From NCBI RefSeq assembly GCF_037893015.1, contig NC_133658.1:62229636-62293635 (forward strand): a stretch of DNA of 64,000 nucleotides, written 5' to 3'. The stretch's first letter is position 1, and each line of letters begins with the position of its first letter. The stretch is from Macrotis lagotis. Taxonomy: Eukaryota > Chordata > Mammalia > Peramelemorphia > Peramelidae. The notes below the pieces were generated by a model. It ran no database searches. It was not told where the DNA came from and saw only the letters and a list, made by a program, of their open reading frames with translations. The position numbers and the translations under genes were made by a program. This document shows positions 1 through 11,600 of the stretch, in pieces.

Positions 1-486
1 GCTCTTCTAGCTCACACTTTCATTTTACAGATAAGGAAACTGAAGTCCTGAGGTCAAATGACCTGCCCTCAAAGTCATACCGCTAATACTTAGCAAAGTT
101 AGCATTTAAATCCAATATTAATGATACCCACTTTCTCCATTATATCATGGTCTGTCTTTTTATTATATGAATTATATCATATTGTCATTTTTAGATTGGT
201 TTGGACTAAGATCCATTTACTTGCCTGAATAAAGTTCTTTGGATTTTTTTCCTCTTACCTAGAGAAATTCATATGATCTATTTACTTTCTGAAAAATGCT
301 GAAATATAAGAGCTGGAGATCCCCACTAGACCTTACCTGGTCTGGTCACTGGTTTGCCACCAAAAAAAAGCACTGTCTTCTATAGAATACCATACCTGAG
401 GATTTCTCACCTTCCTCTGTGGACCCAAAGTTTCTAGGGTACAGGCAGACAAGTTCAGTTGGCCCATAACCCCTAGGATTGATGAT

Positions 487-700
487 GTTTTTGTCATTCA
501 TCCTTGAAGAAGACCATGACTTCAGGGAAGGTGATGCCTTGACAAGCTCATGAATTGGATTTGAGTAAGGGGGTTCTGTGCTAAGTCCCCAGACTCACTT
601 TCTCCTCCAAAGTCATTTGGGTACAGTGATCAGATATGAATCAGGACATCTGGAGATGACCCTGGCTTTAGGGTTAGAGATAACAAGGCAAGCCTTCTTG
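487..700 (+). repeat. Unclassified dispersed repeat, copy A
   Basis: Contains 'cttgaagaagaccatgactt', 'ggtgatgccttgacaagctc', 'ctttctcctccaaagtcatt', 'gatatgaatcaggacatctg'. The same ordered blocks recur at 1698 and 4627. I do not recognise the family by name. Confidence 0.75.
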
Positions 701-974
701 AGACTTGCTTAAATTGGATAGCAGAGAAAGGGATGTGATCAAATGAAGAGTCTCCATCCCCTAAGCCCTTGACCCCTTGATTTTTGTGTGTTACAGAGCA
801 AGGCCTGGCTTGGGTGATAGGGCTAAATAGTCTGGAGTCTTGCAGAACAGGAGTTTCAATAGCACCAAATTGAAATTGGGCTGGGTGTATATGTGACCCA
901 ACCAATATATTTAGATGAGAGGCCTCTACAGGAGCCTTCTATTAGGATCAAGGAGCTCTTAAGCTGTTGTAGTC

Positions 975-1105
975 CAGAAAGATGGATTTTGAGTCAGAGT
1001 CTGAGTCCGAGTTTGAATCCTACCTCTGTTACTTATTTGCCTGTGACACCTTAGATAAGTCACTTATTTCTCAGACTCGATTTTTTCATCTGTATAAATG
1101 AAGGG
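975..1105 (+). mobile_element. MIR SINE remnant
   Basis: Plus-strand MIR head and CORE: 'gtttgaatcctacctctgtta', 'cttagataagtcacttattt', 'ttttttcatctgtataaatg'. Confidence 0.6.
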
Positions 1106-1117
1106 GTTATACTACAT

Positions 1118-1290
1118 GATACTAATAGGTAGCATTTATGTGGAGCTATAGATGAGGAAACTGAAGCTGACAAAGGTCAAGTGACTTGCACAGGATCTCA
1201 CCATCTATAAGTGTCTGAGTCAGGATTTGAGCTCAGGTCTTCCTGACTCTAGTTTAGATACACTATCCTCTATGCCACCTAGCTTAGATC
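1118..1290 (-). mobile_element. MIR/CORE-type SINE
   Basis: Minus-strand copy: 'atgaggaaactgaagctgac', 'gtcaagtgacttgcacagga', 'gatttgagctcaggtcttcc', 'ctatgccacctagct'. The intact B-box-like and head segments suggest a marsupial CORE-SINE, younger than MIR proper. Confidence 0.65.
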
Positions 1291-1544
1291 ACTTCCAAAG
1301 TATAATTCAGGTCTAGTTTCTGCCAGTATTTTTATCTCTAGACCTAGCACCCTGTGGAAGTTATGACCACAATCAGAATATTGAATAAATGGATACGTTT
1401 CCCTTCCCTCCAACTTCAGAAAAGTCAGATTTATAGTAGGAGCAAGGAAGCTCCTAGGAACTAAAGGCTGTCCAGTTCATCATGATGATGGTGGTGATGA
1501 AGGTGATGATGATAATGTTTGTCTTTCATTATTCTTTTTTTTCT

Positions 1545-1696
1545 AGGGTTTTTTTTTTTTGCAAGGCAAATGGGGTTAAGTGGCTTGTCCAAGGCCACAC
1601 AGCTAGGTAATTATTAAGTGTCTGCGGCTGGATTTGAACTCAGGTACTCCTAACTTCAGGGCTGGTTCTCTATCCACTGCACCACCTAACTGCTCC
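1545..1696 (-). mobile_element. WSINE1-like SINE
   Basis: Minus-strand copy: poly-T, 'gcaaggcaaatggggttaag', 'ctaggtaattattaagtgtc', 'gcaccacctaactgctcc'. Confidence 0.92.
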
Positions 1697-1697
1697 A

Positions 1698-1870
1698 TCT
1701 GTCCATTCTTGAAGAAGACCATGACATCAGGGAGGTGATGCCATGACAAGCACACGAATTGCTTTTGAGTGAGGGGGGCTGTGCCAAGTCGCCAGTCTCA
1801 CCTCCTCCTCCAGACATCTGGATCCAGTGGCCAAATATCAATCAGGACAGCTAGAGTTGTCCAGTGGATG
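1698..1870 (+). repeat. Unclassified dispersed repeat, copy B
   Basis: Ordered blocks 'cttgaagaagaccatgacat', 'ggtgatgccatgacaagcac', 'ctcctcctccagacatctgg', 'aatatcaatcaggacagcta', colinear with copy A at 487. It directly follows the SINE at 1545-1696. Confidence 0.75.
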
Positions 1871-3481
1871 GCAGGGGCAGGGAGACAATGCTATGGAAAC
1901 AGAGGATCCTCTGAATCTAACAGGGCTGTATATTTTTGATTAAGTTCCCCTAATACATAGGCTCCACTTTTTTTCTCTAGCACAGAAAGTGAGTTCTCTC
2001 AAAACTATCTCAGCTAATGAACTATTGATAACTAATTAACTTTTGTTGATTGCATTGATTTATGTGGACCCATCCTCATTAGCATTTTCCTTCAGTCTGG
2101 GTTGTTATTCCTGCCCACCTTCTTCCTGTCTTTTGTCTAGCAGAAAGAAGAAACAGTTTGGCATAGGCCAGATGTAATAGGAAGCAGTCCCTTCCCCTCC
2201 TTTGCTCTGGAGCCTAGTAAAGAGCACCCAGGAAATGACTTGTACTCACTCAACAGCCCTCATTCTCCTTAGCAACCTTGGACCACTTTATTTGGGGGGG
2301 GGGGGGGATGAGGGACACAACATCTCCCATCCTGTGCAGCCAAGCCTTTGTACATCCTGACTAGATCTAAGGAAGGATTCATGAAATGGAGCCAGGGAGG
2401 TTCCCAGGGGTACTACTGTTTGTCAGTGGAAAATGCTGAGTTCATGGTCCTGGCCCTGGGGAGCTAACTATGGGCCCCAGACACATTCCTAACCATCTCT
2501 GATAGGGAATTTATCTTGAGTTTTTCTTGTCTTCCCTCAGACAGGACAGGGCAGAGCAAGGCTGCAGTCAGAACTGTACATAGCTAGGCCACCCACCTTC
2601 TCCCTTCCTCTTACATTCTAGGCCTCAAGCTCTTGCCCTCTCTTCAGACTACATGTTGGGAATAACAGTCACCCTCATAGCTCCAGTCAAAGGAGATCCA
2701 GTAGCAGAGGTCTCAGGACAGAAATCTCCTTGGAATCCTGCCCTCAGGTACATTGGGCAGTAAATGTCCTCAGCAGGTGGTCATAGACTGCATACCTCAG
2801 ACATCCTGGCTAGACATATCTTTGAGCCAGACAACCCCAGTCTTGGGTCAGACAGAAGCCCTAGACAGGTCATGGACCAGATGCTCCAGACCAGAGGCCA
2901 GCTCTAAGACTGGAACCGGAAGAAAACGACCTTTAGTACAAATATAGATCTTTTTTAATGAAACCAGAACAGATGGAGACTGGAGAAAGGGAGGGGTGTT
3001 AGAGGTATGGGACAGTGCCCAGTTCTGGTACAAGGGTCCCCAGGCTTTGTGGAACTCAGGAATCCTTCAAAAGAGGTGGGAACTAGATGGAGAACAGGGC
3101 CTAGGGTATAACAAAATGACTTTCAATCCCTTGTTTTTGGAGAGAACTCTGGAGCTCTCTACCTTGTGCCTGGAGCTCCAGTCAGGTCTGTCCTTGGTGA
3201 GCCCCACAGAAGCTGGGGATTCCTATTTTTCCCTCTATGTAGATACCAAGGAGAGAGTCATGGGACCCAAGGATTCCCCTTCCCCCATAAAGGGCCAAGA
3301 ACTCTGGGAGATATTCCTTCACACCCTCTCTTTGGAGAGGGGAAGGTAGGGAGAAGATGGACAACTCCTTTAGATCAGAAGGACTTACGACCAAGTAGAG
3401 AGAAGGAAGGGCTGGACCCAAGAAGGGAAATTTGGTCCGGGTAGACCCAGCCCCAACACAGTGCTTTGAGCATAACAGGAG

Positions 3482-3487
3482 TTTAAT
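3482..3487 (-). promoter_or_regulatory. NRN1L: Candidate NRN1L polyadenylation signal (ATTAAA)
   Basis: The plus-strand tttaat reads ATTAAA on the minus strand, about 80 bases past the NRN1L stop. It is followed some 15-35 bases further on by a GT-rich stretch (CTGTGTTGGGG), as expected downstream of a cleavage site. This implies a very short 3' UTR ending near 3460. Confidence 0.5.
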
Positions 3488-3568
3488 CCAATCACTGGAT
3501 TGAACTGGAATAGGTCTCGGGCTTCTCCACTGGATGAACTGTGTGGATTAGGCTCTCTCCTTGGAGAG

Positions 3569-6262
3569 CTAAGCCAAGGGTCCCAGGATGCAGGCAAGGG
3601 CCAGTGCTGCAGCCAACAGTGCTGGGGCTGGGGTGGGGGAGTTAGGAGATGAAGACCCCTGCAGAGTCTCCTGGTTGGTCTCCTCACCGGCCACACCCCT
3701 GACATTGCTTGGGGGGAAGGGCCGAGAGCTGCATAGGTCATGTAGGTTGCCTGGGTATTGGATCTTTCGGGATTCTTCTGTCAGTGACGCCCAGATGGCA
3801 GTTGCCTCCTGTGGGCAGTTGGCCAGGACCCCATTGGCACAAATCTGAAAGTTTTCCCATGACCTGGAAGGAGATGAGGTAGGTCAGAAGTGAGCCAGGC
3901 CAGAAAGGTGAGTTGAGGGGGGCAGGGGATAAGGGTTATTTTATTATATTATAAACATGGGAAAGTGATGAGTCAGAGACTTCATGAGAATTGGTCAGTT
4001 GGGGATGGGGCAGGATTGAGACTTGGGAATGAGGGAAGCCCCTGAGGGACAAAATGGAGAATGGAGTGCAAGGAGGATGAAGGTAGAGATGAAGTTAGCA
4101 AAGAGGGACCATTGTCCAGGACTTTGATTCTCACCTGCAGATGGATTCAAGTTCAGGGGGTGTGAGGTCAGCCCCCTTGTCAGGTTTCCCACTCTGGGTC
4201 ATACTATTGCCCAGTTTGATCAGACAATCGGCAAAACCCTTGTAAATAGTATCACATCTGTTCGAGGTGGCAGCAGTCCCAGGACATGGGGCTAAGACTG
4301 CAGAAAGAGAAAGAAAAGAGGTGGTAAGCTGAGCACACACACACACCCTCAATTCCCCAGGGAGCCAGCCCTGTTTACCAGAGCAACAAACAGCTCAGCC
4401 CAGGGGAGTCAACTCAGCTAGAGTCCCTGGCAGTGTCACTGGTGACTTGCGGAGGGAAGTAGTTTCACAAACCCCTGGGTCCCCGCAATTCAACATTTAT
4501 AATCACTTGCTGTATACAGTGTGCTAAAATTGCTGGGGTAGGTATGAAGATAAAACTGAGCTTCTTTCGGGTAGCTAACAAAGCAGTGGGGAAATCCCAC
4601 TGCAACATGCATACACACACTCACAAATGATGGTCATTTGTCCTTCATTTTCAAAGGAGACCATGACATCAGGAAGGTGATGCCATGACATGCTCATGAA
4701 TTGGATGGGGGGGAGGGGCTGTGCTAAGTACACTGGTCTCACTTCCTCCTCCAGAGCCATCTAGGTTCAATGACCAGATAAGAAACAGGACAAGGCCCTG
4801 GATGTGAGGCAAGCAGGGTTAAATGACTTGGCCAACAGTAAAGCTTGATGGAGGTAAAGTAGAGATCCAACAAGCCTTATGAAAATTTTAGGAGAAAATT
4901 CCTTTCATTTGGAGGGAGTGGTTCATGGAAACTTCACAGAGGTATCTAAGTTGGGAGCTGAAGGAACAGAATTCAGCAGGTGATGAGGCAGGAGTGGATT
5001 TTAGGGAACTGGGGTAGCCTTCTACAAGGGGTGCCTCAAACCTGCATAGGGCTGTGAGATTAAGGATTGCCAGGGAGAGAAAGAGGAAGGCTGTTACTTG
5101 ATAATCTCCATCTTTCTTTTTTTCAATCTCCATCTTTCAATCTACCAGACTCAGCTGATTTTCCAAATTGAGGGTGAGAAGGGTGGCAAAAACAATTCTA
5201 AGTCATCCTCCTGTCTCTTCTTACATCTGTCCCTGGTTCCTTGTACTAGGTCTGAGTTCTTCTCCAAGAAACATGGTCCTGAGGCCCAGTGGGAGACTTG
5301 AGCTACTTCTGCCTAAGGAATCTGTCTGCATCTCCACTGTCTTCCTGTTCCAGGAACATGGTTCACAATCATCCATCTAATGAGTTGGAGAAGAACAGGA
5401 TACCCCCTAAGTGGACTATCTCCAAGCAGGAGGTGGTCAATTCCCCTTCCCTTAGCCTGAGTATGAATGACTTCCAAGCAAAGAATATAGCCAGACCCAG
5501 GAGTAGGGAGAAGACCACGACTTTATAGAGGATCACAGACTTTATTACTGAGTTCAGCCAGGCCTCTATCTCCCCCTGCACCTCCTCCCACCCCCAATTT
5601 GGCCAGGGTCATCTGATTTGCTGGCTACAGCTCTATAGACCCCTCACTTCTGCCCTCTCCCCTCACCCAGGAGCTTAGTGGGGAAAGGTCAAAGATCATT
5701 TCTTAGAGAGGTTTGTCCAGCTACATAACAGGTAACCACTGGGGCTCTCCAGGGTACAAGCTGGCCAAATCCTTTTTTTCTTAAATCTCCTAACCTAGAT
5801 TATGTTCCTGACCCTCAGGGATACCTTTACTTAACTCTTTGAGGCCATTATGGGGACAGAGCTGGGAAGGATGATCATGCCCATCTGTGGCCAGAAATAG
5901 ATGGAAGCCTAGGGGTGTAGTTCATCACAAAACATGCTCCCTGCCAAACTTGGATCCAAAGGAAAGATGCTTTGCTCCCTGCTTTGCAATAGTGAAAGAC
6001 TAGCCTTGAACATTGCATACATTGTTGAATTCAACATGCTGAACTCTCCTTACATGGGATGGCTGACTGGGGCAGGGGAGAAGAGGGATATTTGGAAATG
6101 AAGGTGATGTTAAAAGGTATTAATAACTATTAAAAAAAACTGTTCCCTAACTCTTAGGGCCACCTCCTCCAACTCTATGCCAATCCAAGCAACCAGTCAC
6201 GAAAAGCTTCAATCCTCCCCTCTAACAAACATTCTTCTCTCCAGATTTCCAATGTTGGGGAA

Positions 6263-6326
<64 letters not shown>

Positions 6327-7026
6327 AGTGGGAAGCAGATGGGGGCCTGGGTAATGGAAATCAGGGAGGGTAGGGGTTTCTCCTGAACTAGGAGATCCGG
6401 ACCTTCCTCAATTCTTAGGGATCAGTCCGGGCTCTAGACTGGGGAGCAAAGGGAGACTAGTCACGGGCGGTGATAGATGGTGTTGAAAACTGGTAGGAGG
6501 CCAAAAGGAGATCCAGGATCTCCTTCCCTCAAACACTATTGAGACAGTCCCTTCCCCCTGACCTACCCCAGTGAGATCCCAGAACTTTGACAGGGAGGCG
6601 GTGGGGCAGGGACCTCCTAAGGGAACTGGAAAGGCAGAGTCCGTAGGCTACAGGATCACAGGACCATTTTTAGATTTAGAGCTGGAAGAAACCTTCCGAA
6701 GAGATTGAGACTTGCCCAGCATCACCCGGTGGCATATTTACAATTTGAATTCCATTCTTGCACTCTTCCAAATGTGGCCAGGGGGACGATTGCGGGGTAG
6801 GGAGTGGCCAGACCTGCCGTATCCCACAACCCTTCCTGCCTCTCCCCGGACCATGGCCCCCAACCCGCCTCCCCAAGGACAAGGCGGGCACCAGGGGGCA
6901 AGAAAGAGGGATCGGTGCCGGAGCCCTTGGGCTCGGAGTTCCCCAGGACTTACGGAGCTGGAGAAGCAAGAACCCCGAGAAGGGGAGTGGTCTCCAGGCG
7001 CAGCGGCGGCGGCGGCAGGGGCGCAT
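3569..7026 (-). CDS. NRN1L: NRN1L, neuritin-1-like protein, 3 coding exons, 176 aa
   Basis: Predicted GPI-anchored secreted protein of the neuritin (NRN1/CPG15) family, placed outside the plasma membrane. CDS exons on the minus strand are 6954-7026, 4135-4297 and 3569-3863. Junction phases fit (73+163+295 = 531 nt), with donors GTAAGT and GTGAGA and AG acceptors. Exon 1 encodes an Arg-rich N-terminus (MRPCRRRRCAWRPLPF) and the start of a hydrophobic signal sequence that continues across the junction. The mature part opens with SNRCDTIYKGFADCLIKLGNSM and has six cysteines in the neuritin spacing (NRCD, ADCL, SICR, QICA, ANCP, DLCS). The C-terminus is a short hydrophobic GPI-type tail ending in ILGPLA. 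From memory, human NRN1L is 165 aa; the extra length here sits mainly between the second and third cysteines. The start is the only in-frame Met before the signal sequence, inside a CpG-rich promoter. Identification rests on remembered human sequence plus intact splicing. Confidence 0.93.
4627..4815 (+). repeat. Unclassified dispersed repeat, copy C
   Basis: Ordered blocks 'tcaaaggagaccatgacatc', 'ggtgatgccatgacatgctc', 'cttcctcctccagagccatc', 'agataagaaacaggacaagg', in NRN1L intron 1. Same orientation as copies A and B. Confidence 0.75.
6265..6322. repeat. (GA)n microsatellite, about 29 units
   Basis: An uninterrupted GA/TC dinucleotide run of about 58 bases lies in intron 1 of NRN1L, about 630 bases downstream of the first coding exon. 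On the minus (sense) strand it reads as a pure TC polypyrimidine tract. Confidence 0.98.
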
Positions 7027-7330
7027 CGTCCCGGGCGTGCGGCGCCGGCAGCCGGCTCCCACCTGGGTCCCAGGGACTCCGACGCGCGAGTGTGGGAGCC
7101 GGGCGCGGAGCAGCCGCCCCGCGCCCCGGAGTCCCGCCCCGCGCCCCGCGCCCCGGAGTCCCGCCCCGCGCCCCGCCCCTCCCCAGGCTCCAGCCCCGCC
7201 GCCCCGCGCCCCGCGCCCCGGCGCCCCGCCGCCCCTCGGGCTCTCGGTTTCCGCTGGTCTAGTTCCGGACCCAGGCACCTCAGCAGCGCCCCAGGGGCTG
7301 CTCCACCCTCTACGGGGCTGTCCCCCCAAC
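6900..7330 (-). promoter_or_regulatory. NRN1L: CpG-rich NRN1L promoter with GC-box tandem repeat
   Basis: Very GC- and CpG-rich DNA surrounds the first coding exon of NRN1L. Upstream of the start codon (roughly 7118-7190) the sequence repeats GCCCCGCGCCCCGGAGTCCC-like units with a period of 27 bases, from the CGGAGTCC at 7127 to that at 7154. Many CCGCCCC GC boxes follow, as expected for Sp/KLF binding. No TATA box was seen. The long open frames on both strands here are by-products of the GC content. Confidence 0.7.
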
Positions 7331-8607
7331 TCCGTGGCTGCGATGCTGGCTCCTCGTCCCCACGGAGGGCAGCGCTGAACACCAACGCTGCCCCGACTCC
7401 TGACCCCACGGCTGTTAATTCCGCTGCTCCCCCCAAGTCCAAGACCCTTTCCATCACAGATGTCGATTATTCCCTCCCCACCCCAGCCCCACAGATGTCA
7501 CTGCTGTTTCCCACCTGCTGGCTCCGATCAAAAATCAATTCTGCCCTCGTTCGGCAGGACAGGAGGTCTGTGTTGGCCCATCACTGTTTCTCCATAGGAT
7601 GTCAATACTGCTCACCCCACCTCCCAACCAAGCCCCACCTCCCCCTGGTCCACAGAAAGCTAAGAGCCTTAAATTAAGTGCAGGGGAGCTGAACATGAGT
7701 ATGAAAATTTACCATTAGATCAAAGGTAGAAGCTGGGGAGAGGGGGACTCACAGATTGCCCCATCAGGTTGGAAAATAGGGCAAAGGTGCCCTGTTGCTA
7801 ATTGGTTGACACTAGATACAAGAGGTTGACCATCCACATCAAAAGGACCAGATTCTCTTATGAAAAGATGTGCTTTCTAAACATCCCCCAGTATGTGTAC
7901 TTCCAACTGGTCTATGCAAGGGTCCAGCTTGGGTAGGAGGCAATGTGGAGAGGAAAGAAGGGGGGGGGTGAAGACAGTATCTCCAGCTCTGGGAAAGCTC
8001 CAGGTCCCTCCAACCTCAAGGTTATCTTGGTGGACAACAGCTTGGGATTGACCCACCCTGGCTAAAGCACAGTAGGGAGAGATACACTGGATACCCTAGC
8101 AGAAGATTTTATCTAAAAAGCATTTAATTGAATTTTTGTTCAATGTTTCTCAAAAACAGAAAGATCCAAATTGGAGGTAAAAAGGAACGTGTAAAATTCA
8201 ACTCAAGTTATAATAGTTGATTCCAGAAACATGCTCCCTAGTGGTGGAGCTGGGGGGAGGGGGGGCATGCCCAGATTCCCCAACCTTCCTAGTCAGAACT
8301 GGAAGCCACAGTCCCTTCAGCCTGAGGAGTCAACCTAAGGGGACAGCGGGGAAGAGAAGCCCCTTCTGCTCCGGAGGCATCACGAGAGTGGAACCCCAAA
8401 GTTAGGCAAGGCCAAAGAGCTCTTGACTCCTCCGACACAGGATAGAGGAGGGGTTGTCAAAGTTCTGGCTTTAGACTCTTCTTTATCACCAAGTTCCAGT
8501 CAAAGAACTCAGTATTCTCTCAGTCCTCAAGGCCCAGAGTCATCCTAGTCGAGGACCACAGGCCCTCCTCCCTCCTCCAGTGGGTCACCCGCGGTGCCTG
8601 TGTCCAG

Positions 8608-11600
8608 CTAGTTGAGCCCAGGAACAGCCAGGCCCTGCAGCATGATGGTGAGACGCCGAGCAGACTTGCTGAGTGAGTTGTGAGGTTCAGCCTGGAGGAA
8701 CTGGAATAGCTTCTGCCGTACCTGGGCCATGACTGAGCCCATATGGTCCCTGGTGATGGGGTCACTGTGGTCCAGGTGCATCACAGCTTCCTCCAGGTAG
8801 CTGTGGGTGAAGAAGAGATGCTGAACTCAGAGGTAAGGAAGGCTCCCCTTGCAGCCCATGACCTCTGGGACCCCACATGCTCTAGGAAGGGAGGATTCCA
8901 ACCTCACACCTTTGTCTTGCACTGTCCATACTGACCTGAATTTGAGTTCTGTGCGGGTTCCCAGGTCAGAGGAGAGCTGCTGGATGAGGGAAAGCAGGAC
9001 AGGCTGGGACAGAGGACAAGGTGGCTGGCCAAACACTTGCTGTGGATCCACAGTCTCACAGACAAAGAGCACCAGGTTCAGGTCAGCTGCAGTCAGGGCC
9101 TGAGGAGACCGAATAGATGGTGAGAAGCCACCAGAGGAGGGTAGAACAATGGAATAGGAAAGGAGGGTAGGAGATACTTGGGAGGACAGAGAGTTGATGA
9201 GAGAGGTAGAGCTAGTGAGACCTGGCAAGGGGAGAGTCAGAAGAGAAGGCTGTTGGGGGGGGGGGCAGGAATCTGTGGGCACATCAGAGGGGCTCCAGGA
9301 GGCCAAGAGCTCAGGTCAGGTCTTCTTGCTCCCCCTGCTGGCAGACTGAAGCACAGTCCCCAGCCAGAAACACATCTGTGACTGGTACCTGTTGGAAAGC
9401 CTGGTTGAGGTGGCCCTGCTGGAGCATCTGAAGGATGTGTGCCTGTTGGGCCTGGCAATCCAAGTGGGCAGCTGGGATGGGTGTGCCAGCAGCAGAACGC
9501 ATTGCCTGCATGATGCTGGAAGTGACTGCTGCCTGCTGCTCCTTCATGGCCAGGCTCACTTCTCCCTTGATAATGTGCTGGACCTGGGACAGGATGGACT
9601 CCTGCATGCTGGGAGACAAGGAAGGTTGAGGATGAAGGCACAGACCCAGGTCACACACAGTGCCCCACAGAATACTAGGATTAACATTATAAGACTGCCT
9701 AGTCTAAATTCAACTGCATAATATTTAAAAGTTTTCATATAAACAAAACCAATGGAAAAGGAAATGTTTAGGGCAAGTTAGGGAAAAAAAATCTTTGTAA
9801 CAAGTTTCTCTAATACAGGTCTCATTTTCAAGGTGTTTTAAAGAACAGATTCAGATTCAAATTTATAAGAGTAAGACCCTTTCCCCAAATGATAAAATAT
9901 AAAATATAAATAAGCCATTTTTAGAGGAAGAAATTCAAACCATCAAATGCAAGATGAAAAACTGCTCCTGATCACTAAGAGAAATATAAATAAAAGCAAC
10001 AGTGAGATTCTACCTCACATCCATCAGATTGACAAAGATGATTAAAAAAGGGAAAACAAACAAATACTAGTGGAACTATAGGAGAACAGGCACATTAACT
10101 GGGCACACCCTTTGACCCAGAGATGTTAGGCTTACAACTCAACAAGAGCAAAGAAAGAACAAAAGGATCACTTTACCAAAATATGGTGAGCAGCTCTTTC
10201 TGAAGTGGCAAAGAATTGGAAAAATAAGGGGATGCTCATCAACTGGAAAATGGCTGAACAAGTTGTGGTTACATGGATGTGATGGAATACTATTATGCTG
10301 TAAGAAGCAATGATGGGGGGAGGCTAGGTGGCACAGTGAATAGAGCACCGGCCTTGGAGTCCGGAGTACCTGGGTTCAAATCCAACCTCAGACACTTAAT
10401 AATTACCTAGCCGTGTGGCCTTGTGCAAGGCACTTAACCCCATTGCCTTTCTCAATGATGGGGATGGCTTTAGAGAATATTGGGAAGATTCATATGAAAT
10501 GATTCAAAGTAGAGTGAGTAGAACCAGGAGAAAAAGGTATAAATTAACAAAAGTATCATAAAGACAAACAACTTTCACAAACTTAAAGACTTCTGGTCAA
10601 TGGAATGACAGCACAATTCCAGAGGATCATTGAAGAGCTGTGCTAGAGAAGTGAGACTATGATGCAGAAGGAACAATACACTTTGGGATATGGTTTATAT
10701 AATTATTTGGTTTGTTTGACTTTACATATTTGTTACTGCATTTTGGGGGTTTTGATTTTCTTTTTAATTGGAGGCAAGGAAAAGGTGGGAAAGAGAAACT
10801 AAATGTTTAATTGAGAAAAAATAGTTAAAAAAGATTTAGCTTAAACTTAGAATTTTACAAGATAAAGGGAGAAAGGGAATGAGCATTTAAGTGATCAATT
10901 TAGCAAATTCTAGTCATTGTGCTAATATAAGCTCTTTACAAATGTTATCTCATCTGATCTTCACAATAACAAATCTGGCTTTGAACTCAGGTCCTTCTGA
11001 CTCCAGAGCCAGTGCTCTATCCACTATGCCATTTAGCTACCTCTGGAAATCTAAGGAAACTGAGGCCCGGAAAGGGGACTACCCAGCTAATCTTCTCCAG
11101 AATTGGCACAGAACATACATTTTCCTTCCTACTATGCCCCTCCCCTGTGTACCTTGCACTTGGAGGCCTCCTGGATTCCTCCACCTTGGACCCCATCTAG
11201 GCCTGTGGGTCACATTAGAAACCCCTTCTCTCTCATGGGGTGTTCTCTTCCCCAACTCACTTGCTCACAGCAATGTGGAGCTGGTGCTGGACCTCGGCCC
11301 GAACACTGCTGCTCACAGTGGCTGCCATCTGCTCTGTGGCACTCTGTAGGGTGCCCACTAGTCCTCGAAGCTGAGCCAGCACTGGCTCTCGTGCTTCCTG
11401 TTCTCTGGCCTTCCGACTCTTCATGTGGTTCTCTAACTGCTGCAGGTCTGAAGTTGGAGAGGACAAGAAGGATGAAGAAGGTGCTTGATTATCCCTAAGA
11501 TCATAGACTAAGAGGACAGATTCTGAATGGGGCTCATGAAAGCTTCCCCTCAGAGTAGGGGTCAACTTCCAAAGGAACAGAAAGCACTACTCACATTCCT

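Larger units (their letters stand above)
1..3460. other. Left-end DNA downstream of NRN1L
   Basis: No coding gene recognised; human PSKH1 is expected further left. It contains MIR remnants (about 20-115 minus, 975-1105 plus, 1118-1290 minus), a WSINE1-like SINE (1545-1696) and two copies of an unclassified repeat. A run of 13-14 G's lies near 2293-2307. The rest, including 1900-3460, shows only short frames without support. Confidence 0.5.
4298..6953 (-). other. NRN1L: NRN1L intron 1
   Basis: 2.66 kb intron between the signal-sequence exon and the neuritin core exon. It holds a short CA run (4336-4347), one copy of an unclassified dispersed repeat (about 4627-4815) and the GA microsatellite. 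The rest shows no coding signal or recognisable repeat. A minus-strand AATAAA at 5541-5546 could allow premature polyadenylation, but nothing else supports that. Confidence 0.75.
9610..11260 (-). other. EDC4: EDC4 intron 26 with old L1 and nested SINE
   Basis: 1.65 kb intron between coding exons 26 and 27. It is filled from about 9880 to 10835 by an L1 3' end that contains a younger SINE, then by an old MIR/CORE-type SINE remnant on the minus strand (about 10880-11050). No extra exon is seen. Confidence 0.7.

Noticed and set aside
2293-2307. Poly-G run as a regulatory element
   Set aside because: A single homopolymer run with no partner G-runs close enough for a convincing quadruplex; likely simple slippage.
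1-3460. PSKH1, expected next in human gene order
   Set aside because: No kinase motif or CpG island in this stretch; the gene would lie further left.
5541-5546. Minus-strand AATAAA in NRN1L intron 1 as a real transcript end
   Set aside because: Isolated hexamer without other support; the stop and an ATTAAA lie properly placed downstream.
6177-6386. Plus-strand frame with an RERERE repeat
   Set aside because: Simply the translated (GA)n microsatellite.
6676-7677. 217-321 codon frames on both strands over the NRN1L promoter
   Set aside because: Pro/Arg/Gly-rich GC artefacts. Only the 73-base exon 6954-7026 joins in phase to the neuritin core.
10319-10452. tRNA gene suggested by A/B-box-like words in SINE heads
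   Set aside because: The sequence continues into SINE body and poly-A and cannot form a normal cloverleaf; the same holds for all other SINE copies.
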